From NCBI GenBank assembly GCA_021464245.1, contig JADCRB010000035.1:342762-406761 (forward strand): DNA of 64,000 bases, written 5' to 3'. The translations under genes and the position numbers were made by a program. Shown here piece by piece: positions 22,675 to 33,526 of this stretch; the stretch's first letter is position 1, and each line of letters opens with the position of its first letter. Under the pieces are notes generated by a model. That model was not told the origin of the DNA, ran no database searches, and saw only the letters and a program-made list of their open reading frames with translations. Origin of the DNA: Carallia brachiata (lineage: Eukaryota; Streptophyta; Magnoliopsida; Malpighiales; Rhizophoraceae).

Positions 22675-25600
22675 TTTTTCCCACTTCCATCGTTTAATTC
22701 AATTCTCCAGTATTCATTCATAAGAAAGACTTGTGAGGCTCCTTAATTGTCAATGATTTTAGAACTTTGGTGCATGGGCTGAAAAATAAATATTAATAGT
22801 CTTCTGATTGTTATCTGACAGATTTTTCTGTGCACAAAACTTTTCTAGTGACGACTTTATGTTGGTGCTTGTTGGATTTTATTATTGTCGATTGTTGATT
22901 TTATTTATTTTTTAAATAAATAAAATTAATTTATAATTTAATATTATTTAAATATTATTTTTAATTTTTTTATTTAAATAAAATTTATCTATTATATAAT
23001 ATAAAATTATTAATAAATTATTTTCACTTAAAAAAAATTAAAATAGAAATCCTTATGTCGTGAAATTTTGTGGTGCAGCGTGGTGGTACAAGCCGGAATA
23101 TATAATCCACGAGCTAAATATAAACTCGGTGATAACGACGCCGTACCATGAGGAGATATTAGCCATTAACTCGTGGACAGCTCAGAGGCCATACACGTTG
23201 AGGGGTTACGCCTATTCTGGTTAGTAGTTTCTGTCCAACTCTGTCATCATTTTTACATACACATACATTTAACAATGGATACACTATAGAGTATCACTAC
23301 ATAATTATATAATATATAGTATTTAAAATATATGTAATTAATTTAATTATTTATTTATTTATTTTAAATAAATATATTTTTAAGATTTAACAATATAAAT
23401 TTTTATATATTAATTTTGTGCCTCTCATTATATGTTTATCTTTTTCTTACATTTTAATACAATTTAATAACAAAAATGACTATGAAAATAGGAGGAATTG
23501 ACACACAATCTCATTAATCATTATATCAAAAGGATGTAAACTATAGTTTTTTATCAAAATTATGATATTGTGTGTGATTTGTAATCTTTTGGATTTATTA
23601 ACACTAGTACAGTTTTCTTGTCCTAGAACTACTACACTAATACAAATGCCGAACCGAAAGTGTTTAGGACGAGACATCAGTCCCTATTCCCTATGCGGAT
23701 CGTGTATGGCTTCCATTGCAACACGTCGAAATTTTTTGACTTCGTCGTCCGTGAACGAACCAGATTATTTATTTGTTGGGTAAGTTCCCCGACAAGAACT
23801 TTGTGTTTGGACGTTAGAAGTCCACGATAATGAAGAGTCACGACTTGGACCAGCCTTCAAGTTTTCCTCCTAGAGTACAGAAACTATCGTCTGTGAGAAA
23901 GTGATTGCCGCAACAGTTTTAGTTGAGTTTTAGTACAACTTTGGTATTTGTGCTTTGTAGTTATTGGTATTTTGTACTCTGTAGTTACCAATTTGTAGCC
24001 GAGAATAGGGATTATAACTATTTGTTAAATAATTATTACATAAATTAAATTTAATAATTCACTATGATATAATTTTGTTGGCAGTTGGGTGAATAAATCT
24101 ACGTCATAAATTTAATTTGTGATTGTTATGATTGAATGATTACAAATATATAATTAACAATTGTTACGGTGCAATATATATTTTTTATGGGTTGGTGATT
24201 TAATTTAAAGTTTATAAAGATAAATGTCTAAATGTTTTAATCTCTTCAAATATATATATATTTACTATAATAACTTAACCTATTGAATGCGTTAGACTCT
24301 TACCGTATGGTATTTCTTACAAGTTTTTCTGTTCCTGAAAACATTTTTCAACGAGAATCTGAAATTAACCTTCTTGTTGAACAATGTGCGCGCGAATAGG
24401 TGGCGGGAAGAAAGTGACGCGCGTGGAAGTGACGATGGATGGTGGGGAAACGTGGCAAGTCTGCACATTGGACCACCAGGAGAAACCCAACAGGTTTAAG
24501 AAATATTGGTGCTGGTGCTTTTGGAGTCTGGAGGTGGAGGTGCTGGACCTGCTTGCAGCCAAAGAGATTGCCGTCCGAGCTTGGGACGAGACTCTCAACA
24601 CTCAGCCCGAGGCCCTCAATTGGAATGTTATGGTACGTACGTACCTGTTTGTCCCAATCTTTCCTTTAGTTTATTGAATAGAAAACCTTTACGAGTACAT
24701 ATAGCCAAAAATATATATGACGAATATGTAGTGATACATCGTTAGATTATAAAAAGTATGTTAAATTTTTTTTATAAAATATATATAAACTGTTGGATAC
24801 TGCTAAATTAACTAAGTGTTTTACACGTAATTTATTAAATATGTCTATGTAATTTTACTCTTTATTTAATTGGGCCAGACGTGGGAAGTGGGATGTAGTC
24901 GGAGACTGGATTTTAATAATTTATATCCACACAACCAATTGTGTTCCTTTCTTGCATGTTTTCTGAATATCTCTATCTTCAATAGCTTGTTTAATGTGGT
25001 TAAAATTGAGTCCCAATTTCACCCAACCAATCGTGTTTCTTTCTCGCATGATTTCTGGATTTCTTCATAACTTATTTAAGTTAGTCAAAATCGAGTCCCA
25101 ATTTCTTAGTGGTCGAAGGTGCAAAGGTTGCCATCATCAACCTTCAAGTTGCCACTTGGTTCCATATTTTTATAAGGTTTATGCCATATATGAGAAAGTG
25201 ACATATGACTTCCATTGGTGGGCTTCTGTCTTCCTTGGATTCTAGTTTCAGCAAGGTAGCTACAGCCCCACAAAGAGTGGGACTGCGTGCCCCCTTAGTT
25301 AACATGTTCCTTTCATTTTAATATCCCTGCTTGCGGGCCATTTTCCATTAAATTGTCCTGTCCCCACCCCTGTCCTTCCGGGGGCGCTGATCTTTTATTC
25401 TTACTTCATGCTGCAGACATAAAGCTAAAGTTCAGAAGAATTAAAAAAAAACAAAAAAACAAAAAAAACAGTTGCATCACAGTTGTATAGTGTGATTTTT
25501 AATTGGGAAATACTTGATGGATTAAATGATATGTCTTTGCTGAATTTTAAAAAAAAAAAGATAAATTATTAAATATTGATATATGAATTTTATGGTCATT

Positions 25601-27755
25601 TTAGTTAATTTAAAGTATAGTGATATAGTAGTTAACTTTTTTTTTTGTTGGAGTAACTTGATATAGAGGAAGATGTGCTTTATAAGACAAGGGTGGGATG
25701 GATGAAACGGAGATGCGCGACTGAGATTCTGTGTGATTATAGAATTCTTCTAATGTTGAATGGTAAACTTTATTGTACGGTTATTCATCCAGTAATGCTC
25801 TATGGTAGTGAATATTAGGCGATAAAATGGCAACATGCACAAGAAATGAGGGTTGTGGAGATAAGGATGCTTATATGGATGAGTGGGCACTATAAGAAAA
25901 ATCAGATTAGGAATAGAGATATTCGTAACAAAATAGGTATAACACCTATTGATGAGAGATTAAGAGAGTAATGTTTGCGTTGGTTTGGACATGTCAAACG
26001 TAGATTAATAAGTGCTCCTTTTAAAAGTGACCCAACTTAAGTAGATATAATGGAGAAAAAGAGAAGTAACCAAAATTGACTCAGAAATCGATAGTTAAAA
26101 AAGATTTAAAATAATTAGATCTTACAAATAATTTACTATATGATAAAATGAAATGACAAGAATAGACTTATGTTGCTGATTCCAATTAAATTTCGGGTTA
26201 AGGCTTTGTTGTTATTGTTGTTGTTGTTGGTACACGTATTCCATTACTCCTTTTTCGGATTCTAACAAATGAAGTCGGCCATGGCCAAGACTAGTTAAAA
26301 AAATTTAAAATGTCGTATGATGCTAGTGCTATTTGAATTAACTTGTTCTAATTACAACTTCAATGAACGACTAACAACTAAAGCAATTATATAATAATTT
26401 TACAGGGGATGATGAACAATTGCTGGTTCCGGATCAAGACCAGAGCGTGCAAGTGGCGCAAGGATGAGCTCGGAATTGTGTTCGATCACCCCACCGTACC
26501 CGGCAACCAGTCCGGCGGATGGATGGCTAAGGAAAGGCACCTGGAGCAGTCATCCGAAAACCTGAAGAAAAGTGTGTCCACACCCTTCATGAACACTGCA
26601 GCCACAAAAACCTTCTCCATGTCCGATGTCAAGAAGAACAACTCCGCGGATTCGGCCTGGATAATCGTCCACGGCCATGTTTATGACTGCACTCGCTTCC
26701 TCAAGGACCACCCCGGGGGCACTGATAGCATTCTGATCAATGCAGGCACGGATTGCACCGAAGAATTCGAGGCCATACATTCTGACCGTGCCAAGAAAAT
26801 GCTGGAGGATTATCGAATAGGTGAGCTGGTGAGTTCGACATCTTACTCGTCCGATCGCTCGAATGCCTCCTCTCCCAACAACTCTGTTCATGGTGCGTCC
26901 AACATGATGATGCCGACGCATTTGGCTCCTATAAAAGAAATCGCCCCAGCTTCGCCTGTAAGGAACGTTGCGCTCATTCCGCGGGAGAAAATTCCGTGCA
27001 AGCTAGTGAAAAAGGAGTCCATCTCCCGTGACGTGCGTCTCTTTCGGTTTGCATTGCCTTCGGAAAATCAGACGCTGGGATTGCCCGTTGGGAAGCACAT
27101 ATATTTGTGTGCTACAATTGATGATAAAATGTGCATGAGAGCTTATACTCCAACCAGCGCCGTCGATGTGGTGGGCTATTTTGATCTGGTGATCAAGATT
27201 TATTTCAAGGGCGTGCATCCGAAAGTTCCCAATGGAGGCCTCATGTCACAGTACCTTGAGGCACTCCCACTGGGGTCAATAATAGATGTCAAGGGACCTT
27301 TGGGTCACATTGAATATCTTGGCCGTGGCAACTTTTTGGCTCATGGCAAGCCGAAGTTTGCCAAGAAGCTAGCAATGGTGGCTGGTGGGACAGGAATCAC
27401 ACCCATTTATCAGGTAATTCAGGCAATTCTGAAGGACCCAGAAGATGAGACTGAGATGCATGTGGTCTATGCAAACCGGACAGAGGACGATATTTTGCTG
27501 AGGGAGGAGCTTGATTCTTGGGCTAAAGTAAACGAGAGGTTAAAAATATGGCATGTGGTTCAGGAATCAATTAGGGAAGGGTGGCAATACAGTACTGGTT
27601 TCATCACTGAGAGTATCTTGAGGGAGCATATTCCGGAAGGATCAGAGGGCGTTTTGGCATTGGCCTGTGGGCCCCCACCCATGATTCAATTCGCTGTTAA
27701 GCCCAATTTGGAGAAGATGAACTATGACATCCAAAATTCCTTGCTACTGTTTTAA
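21557..27755 (+). CDS. NIA: Nitrate reductase [NADH], complete, four exons
   Basis: Exons 21557-22595, 23079-23219, 24400-24632 and 26406-27755 join in phase to 920 residues, the normal family length, with the usual three introns. The cytosolic enzyme reduces nitrate to nitrite with NADH, the first and rate-limiting step of nitrate assimilation. Domains in order: an acidic N-terminal tail ([16 protein letters not shown]); the molybdenum-cofactor domain with the Mo-ligating Cys in [13 protein letters not shown] (Cys192) and the dimerisation domain (about 110-500); hinge 1 with the 14-3-3/phosphorylation site KSVSTPF (Ser529); cytochrome b5 with haem ligands in DHPGG (His573) and EAIHSD (His596); FAD domain with [12 protein letters not shown] domain with GGTGITPI and CGPPPM, ending SLLLF. 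All key residues are present, so the gene looks functional. Regulation is likely by nitrate and light at transcription and by phosphorylation at Ser529. Confidence 0.97.
22596..23078 (+). other. Nitrate reductase intron 1
   Basis: AT-rich intron with GTAACT donor and GTGCAG acceptor. It includes a short ATT trinucleotide repeat near 22645-22672. No other feature seen. Confidence 0.85.
23220..24399 (+). other. Nitrate reductase intron 2
   Basis: A 1.18 kb intron (GTTAGT donor, AATAG acceptor). The part around 23600-23880 is less AT-rich than the flanks and reads like a decayed insertion (it contains CACTAGTACAG and CTACACTAATAC), but I cannot assign it to an element class. Confidence 0.6.
25690..26230 (+). 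mobile_element. 5'-truncated LINE remnant in nitrate reductase intron 3
   Basis: Translated with frame breaks and stops, the sense strand gives the end of a plant L1-type LINE reverse transcriptase ORF: blocks resembling [24 protein letters not shown], the [17 protein letters not shown] block, then [10 protein letters not shown]. It ends in a TTG/GTT-repeat tail at about 26208-26230, a typical plant LINE 3' tail. In-frame stops show it is dead. It lies in sense orientation inside the 1.77 kb third intron (24633-26405), and the exon phase is unaffected. Confidence 0.75.
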
Positions 27756-29238
27756 ATTTTGAGAAGTTTTTTTTGGGGGGGGGGGGGGGGGGGAGAGGGA
27801 GAGATAGAGGGAGCAGTGTACTGTGTACATAATTTCTTGCTGCTTAAATTGGTTCCAAGACTGTCTCTGTCTTCCTCCAGTAGAAGCATTAGTCCAGTAT
27901 CACGCCTATATTTCCTTCTGCTTATTTTGGTGCTTGAATTCGACAATTTACTTCGTTAAAGAACAATAATCCAGTATAACAAGTATTTTCTAGTGCAATC
28001 TTGGCATGAACTAAAAGGAACTGTGACGAGGGACATGCTCTTTAAGAGTAGGAAGCCGAAACACATGGAATAATTACTAGATTCTAATTTAGTTGTCATA
28101 ATAAGTTCTTAAACATAGAGACTTCTTAGAACGAAATAGACACAACACTCACAGAATATTATTTGACTATATATTATAGTCTAATTACTATTGACTTTAA
28201 AATTTAGAATACATTTTTAAATTCAACTATCAGAACTCACTAATAATTAAATTCTCTCTCCAATCTGATCGGACGAACAAAGTTGAATAATCTTACATTG
28301 CATCATAGTAATTGTTCATTATACAATTATAACAATGCATGATCACTACAACAATATTCACGTCTAAAGTTCATAAAATTATGTTGAAAATAGAAAATGA
28401 CCCATTTAGCTAGTGACCAAATGGCGCAACGACCTGCACATTTATTTATGTTATTTTTTTCTGAAATTGAGCTCCTAACAATGCTCTCAAGTTTCACTTG
28501 TAAGGCGTGTTCATATTCATGGTCCCCAATTTCCAGGGTAAGAAACAAGAAACTGAAGCACCTTAAAGAGACTGGACGAGTTGGAAGAAGTTTCTGCCTC
28601 TTTTTTAGTCAAAAATTTAGGTGATTTGCATTAAACACTGTCGTCAATGAATCTAGTTACATTGATGCTGATAATCTCACCGTTATTCGCAACTTTTTTT
28701 GTCATAGAACTATTCATGAAGAGGACATGAAGAGAATCAAAATGCCATATGAGAGCTTTCAAACTGCGGACAAGACCGGAAAACCATGAAAAAACAAAAT
28801 GAGACAGCCAATTCAATATTGGAAAAGTCTTCAAGCCGCAATAAGGAGAACTATAAGCCATAAACATGAGAAAAAACAACACCGAAAATAACAGGAAAGA
28901 GCTTCGTCATCATTTTTTTCATTGTCCAAACGCAAATGCACGACCAAATCAAATTGGATTCATGCATCTATGTCGTTCCTGAGCTAACTAATATAGTTTC
29001 GACCTTGTCCAATCGAGTCAACGACAAAACAAGGTAATGCCCAATAATCTGCTATTATATTCTATTGAAATAAGTTACCCTTTTGCCAATCACATCAGAC
29101 CACATCAGGGTACACAATGCATCGGCAACCATCATATGTGGCACATGACGGCAGTAGCAAATGGTATAGAGAAACCAGATTTCAGATAGCTAATGTGCAG
29201 CTTCAGCTGTGTTTTCCTTCTTCGGGGATAGACCTCTA
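27756..29238. other. Nitrate reductase 3' UTR and convergent spacer
   Basis: Begins with the nitrate reductase 3' untranslated region, including a 19-base G run at 27775-27793. The rest is spacer between two converging genes; its right end should hold the 3' UTR of the DUF1644 gene. No additional coding sequence recognised. Confidence 0.6.
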
Positions 29239-30177
29239 TTACCTTGCTCCACGTCTCCAATGCCTCCTTCGATCCATCAGTAACCTGTAAACTTGGCTTC
29301 GACGATCATCCCCATTCAATGCAGAGCGCAGGTGACCTGTACCTTGATAGTGCAGGCCACGCCTCTGTCTCTGTACTCCATCCAAATGCTCCAACGGAAA
29401 CCAACCATCATCCAAAGAGTCTTCTGAATCATAATCATGATAAATGCCATGATAACCAGGCTCAATCACGTAATCACCCAGCACCAGTGCACCAGGTGTC
29501 GAAGACATAATTGTACTTATTACATCATTACGCTCTCTCTCACATTCAAGTTCCTTCCATTTTTCTTCTAGCACAGGGTCCACAGCTCTTGGCCGTGCCA
29601 ATGGGTGCTTCTCTCTCACATGCTTCCTCAGCTGTTTATAGCTACCAACAAATGAGCATTTGTCCTGCATGCAGGTCCTTTTCTTGCTATTCAGATATTT
29701 CCGGGCTTGTTCAACCACGGTCCAACCTTTCACCTGCCCTCGGCAGAGTGGGCATAAAAGCTCTCGAACTTCTAGCTTCTCATTAACCTGCCCTGAATCC
29801 AAACTGAAACCCGAACTGTTCATTGACCCGTTCCACCGTTGTACTCCTTCAATTGAACATAATTTTGTATATGCCTTTTTGTACTGTTCAAGACAGTTGG
29901 AATAACGACGACTAGTGGCACACATATAAGGCCGACACCCTTTATTATAAGAGGAGCAAAGGAGGAGGACAGCACTGTGAGGGAACTCCAGACAAACTGC
30001 GCAAGTTGCACCTTCCCAATCTTTCTTCTCTGTAGCATCCAGTTGCTTCTTCTTCAGATGTTTTTTCTTCGCATTGCGAACTTTAGCAATTTTCCTGGAA
30101 CAAGATGGCAATGGATATGGGCTCAATCTGAGACGTCGCGAACTAGTGTTTTGTCGCTGCTTGTTGAGTTTTGCCAT
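29239..30177 (-). CDS. DUF1644 family protein (Cys-rich, putative zinc-binding)
   Basis: A single coding exon of 312 residues. After a basic N-terminus (KKKHLKKKQ, about residues 38-45) comes the family's Cys-rich core: TCAVCLEFPHSAVLLLCSS (about 59-76), then CRPYMC and YSNCLEQYKKAY. A second metal-binding-like block reads LLCPLCRGQVKGWTVV, and a C2H2-like stretch contains CSFVGSYKQLRKHVREKHP, followed by LARPRAVDP. These blocks define DUF1644, a land-plant family described only as putative zinc-finger or RING-like and linked in some species to stress responses; its biochemical role is unknown. The C-terminal ~100 residues are acidic, then basic and probably disordered. The start is fixed by a splice acceptor ten bases upstream in the leader. 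The gene converges with nitrate reductase. Confidence 0.92.
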   Translation of the reverse strand: MAKLNKQRQNTSSRRLRLSPYPLPSCSRKIAKVRNAKKKHLKKKQLDATEKKDWEGATCAVCLEFPHSAVLLLCSSYNKGCRPYMCATSRRYSNCLEQYKKAYTKLCSIEGVQRWNGSMNSSGFSLDSGQVNEKLEVRELLCPLCRGQVKGWTVVEQARKYLNSKKRTCMQDKCSFVGSYKQLRKHVREKHPLARPRAVDPVLEEKWKELECERERNDVISTIMSSTPGALVLGDYVIEPGYHGIYHDYDSEDSLDDGWFPLEHLDGVQRQRRGLHYQGTGHLRSALNGDDRRSQVYRLLMDRRRHWRRGAR

Positions 30178-30191
30178 TGTAGTAAACCTAC

Positions 30192-30227
<36 letters not shown>

Positions 30228-32040
30228 GTCAAATCATTCCAACAATGTATGTGACTATAATTCCTACTACAAACAAATAAAAAAAAGTTCTACAAAGCCA
30301 ATGCAGGCTATGCACATAATACTCGAGACAGAAAGCTCAGAATAAACTTTCAAAAATATAGTTCATGCAACAAAAATCACTAATAGCATTTCTCACCAAA
30401 AATCTAGAGCAAAATGAAAAAAAAAATCTAAATTTAAATAACAAATTGATCCAGAAAATAGGCAAGACAAAACTCTTTTTGTTGCCAACCATTGATGAAA
30501 GGGGTGGGATGTGCATCTGATCCCGCAAAACAGCAATTTTGGCGAGGACAGATGACCCATCCAATTTGCAAGGGACTAAATGCAATCATTAATACATGCC
30601 CATTAATATATTTCTAGTATAATACCTTTGTCGTCCGTCCTAAGTTTACACAGTTCACACCCTAAACCTAGGTCCCATCTACAATATGCATCCCAACAAA
30701 TATTACGTCTATTGGCCGGTAGCCTCTCAAGCTCAAGACTACCCAAAATTCTGGAGTCCCGAAATCTAAGCAATGTTCCACCAACATTGGCAATCAAACA
30801 GCACCACGTTGGTTTCAAATGCATTGTCTTCCTGAAAAAAATGCACTTCCAAATACACAATTCTTCTGGGAAAAAAAAAAAGACAAATACCAAATATATA
30901 GGAGATTTTAAAAAGTTAGTATAACGCAGTTGTGCTATATTTCATTCAATGAGGAGCAATTAAAACAATTGCAGAAGCATGGATCACTAGGAGCAAAAGT
31001 ACCCTGATGGTAAATAAATGACAACAAGATTTTCGGAGAACGGATAGAATCATAAAGCGAGCATTGTAAATCTCAAAAGTCAAAACAACCACAATAAATG
31101 ACCTTTTGTATACCAAAAAAAATAAATAAAGGACCTTATCAAACACATTCTTTGCCCAAGCAAGCCACAAGAAAACTGAGATATGTATCAATTGTAGATT
31201 CCCAATTTTGAAAGCTGATATTGTAATTGATTGACTTTAAAAAGGGCTAAAGAATCACAGCAAGAAATGAGATTTAATCAGCCTTTTCTATCAAGGAGAT
31301 GTCTGATCTAGCACCAGCACTCCGTCTATTGATGAGATAAAGAAATGCATCGATGCATCACAGTTCTAGAAGCTTTGAAAAGTTCATCGACAACAAATGC
31401 AGGCTCGGTGTTCTATTTCCCTGACTCTAAGCCTTCAATTTATTTAAATTCTATAAACCATTGACTCCTCACACAAACCCGAACGTGAAAAAGAAGCATT
31501 TTCCCGATATAATTTTAAATGTCAAGGAAATGAAAGAAATAATAGTCCTCAATTGTATCCAATTTTTCATCCCTCAAAAGATCTGAATTTTGTTCGAGAA
31601 TCCTCTTCAAACAGGAACTAAAAACTTTTGCAAATTATACCATACTAAAAATTCAAAAAAAAAGAAAGAAAGAAAGAAAAAAAAGAGTAGAAAAAAATGC
31701 ATAAGCAAAAGTCTCGTTTAAAACAGGAATACAAACCAAATCAACCCTAGAAATGGATTTGGATTGTGAAATGCTAATCAATGAACCAAATGAAGGAAAA
31801 TATCCAAAAAAATAAAAAAGAAAAAAATCAAAAGAAAACGGAAACGAACAACGAATCTAAACCGCAACGAGATGAGATCGAGACAGAGAGATCGCGAGTT
31901 GAAATGACAGGAATCGAGCTTACCCAGCAGAGGGAGGGAATATTTTATCTGCTTATCCAATTCAAAACGGCGACCAGATAAGAGAATTGGGAAAAGACGG
32001 AGCCGATTTTGTTTTTTTTTTTAAGAGGCGGGGAAATTTA
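30178..32040 (-). other. DUF1644 gene leader with a 5' UTR intron
   Basis: On the minus strand TTTCTGTAG at 30188 precedes GTTTACTACA and the ATG, a clear acceptor. A matching donor (GCTGG/GTAAGC) sits at 31923. Together they predict a 1.7 kb leader intron, 30188-31923, with a short non-coding first exon up to about 32040. Its polypyrimidine tract is a (CT)n microsatellite (plus-strand GA at about 30196-30225). Open frames inside the intron have no domain. Confidence 0.65.
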
Positions 32041-32319
32041 CAGGTGTGGAGGAGGAGCGCCGCCCGATCTTCGCGGTCACGTTCGCCGTGGGGCGGCGGT
32101 TTTTCTTTTTGCGTTTGCGTAGCGTGCGCTACTACCGAGAGAGATGCGTGAGTGTGCTGCTTCCGGAGACGTCTGCGAGTAATTCTATTTTCTATATATC
32201 CAATTTATATTTTTTTTTTTCTGGGTTCTGATTGGACGGTGGGCTTCATTTTCACGCTACTATGACGACATTTACTCTTTTCCATACAAAAAGTAAATTA
32301 AAATTTCTCAGCTTGTTGC

Positions 32320-32373
32320 TGGGCTTTGGTTGGGCAGGGCTCGGTTTTCTGTTGGGCTAAGAGTTTTGGCCCA
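32320..32373 (-). promoter_or_regulatory. Site II motifs in the DUF1644 gene promoter
   Basis: Four TGGGC/GGCCCA motifs (TGGGCT at 32320 and 32353, TGGGCA at 32330, TGGCCCA at 32367) lie about 300 bases upstream of the predicted first exon of the DUF1644 gene. Site II elements bind TCP factors and mark genes expressed in dividing tissue. Confidence 0.5.
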
Positions 32374-32379
32374 TTTATT

Positions 32380-33526
32380 TTTTCGGTCCTATATCGCCTT
32401 GTACGACACTTTCCATTTTCCTTGTCCTCGTATATAAGGAAGGTAGTCCGACTTTTATTTTTCTTTGAACTTTTTTTTTTTTATTCTTTTTTATTCATTA
32501 AAAGACTTCGTAAGATCATGAATAATATTAACACTTTTTATTCTCATAAATCCCTCACTACTCTAAGATATAAGCTCAAGTTCCTTTAAGTATCTCCTTA
32601 AAACCTTCGAAATAGAAGCAAATATTTTGTGAGAAGAGGCGTCGGGTTTTACAAAACCGTTTACGAGAATTGGATTTTTGCGAGTAGAAGCAGTACATTG
32701 ATTTTGATACGAAACCCCCATTTGAATTTGGTATTAATTATTGAAAGCCAGCGTTCAAAATCATAGAGCATCGCTTTATTGTGAGTGCAATACGGCTGGG
32801 CAGGCGGTAAAGCAAAGAAATAGTCAGAAATACGGCAGTTCAAGCAACACGCCAACTATTCCGTGCCTTCGCAACACAATATGGATTAAAAACCGGTAGG
32901 AACACGCTATACCATTTTAGTTCTTTCAATGGAATGACAGAAACAACAGATGGGACGGATTTGAGACTTCAAAGATACAAATTCAATCAACCCTGACATT
33001 TGATACAATCAGATATATACAGACAGCAAATGAATCCCATCATCTAATTGTTACAACAAGTGCTCTCACTTTGCTTTTTACACTCTTCTCTACCTTGAAA
33101 AAAATTGAGTTTGAAGGCAGACTTGAAATCTTGAAATAACTTAATATTTAGGAGAATAATTTTTTCTTCTTCCCCCCCCCCCCCCCACCAACCCAAAAAA
33201 CAGATGAATAAGCAAATAGTAACTTGAGAACTGTTCAATCCCTAAAGTAGAGCAAAGACTCTGTACCACTCGGTCAACCTGCAAGTAGAGCTTGAGGGCT
33301 AGAATTTTCACACTGTTTTGCATGAGATCAAGGCACGAGAAGCAAGCACACTTTGAGCCTAAGAAGTCGCTGGCCTTGATTAACCATACAGATAAACCTG
33401 GTTCTGTATATTCATCACGATTACACTATTACCAAGTGCAAGTTAACATATTCAGTGAGCGAAATAATAAAGAGCGAAAAGATGCTTTTACCTTTTATCT
33501 GTCAGAAATGGAAGAAAATAGAACTG
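32380..33526. other. Spacer and 3' UTR of the MAPKKK gene
   Basis: The right part should be the 3' untranslated region of the MAPKKK gene on the minus strand and holds a 16-base C run at about 33172-33187. No additional gene is seen between it and the upstream region of the DUF1644 gene. Confidence 0.5.

Noticed and set aside
32046..32231. Plus-strand 61-codon frame near the DUF1644 first exon
   Set aside because: It is antisense to the promoter and first exon region, short, and ends in a T-rich tail; no support for a divergent gene.
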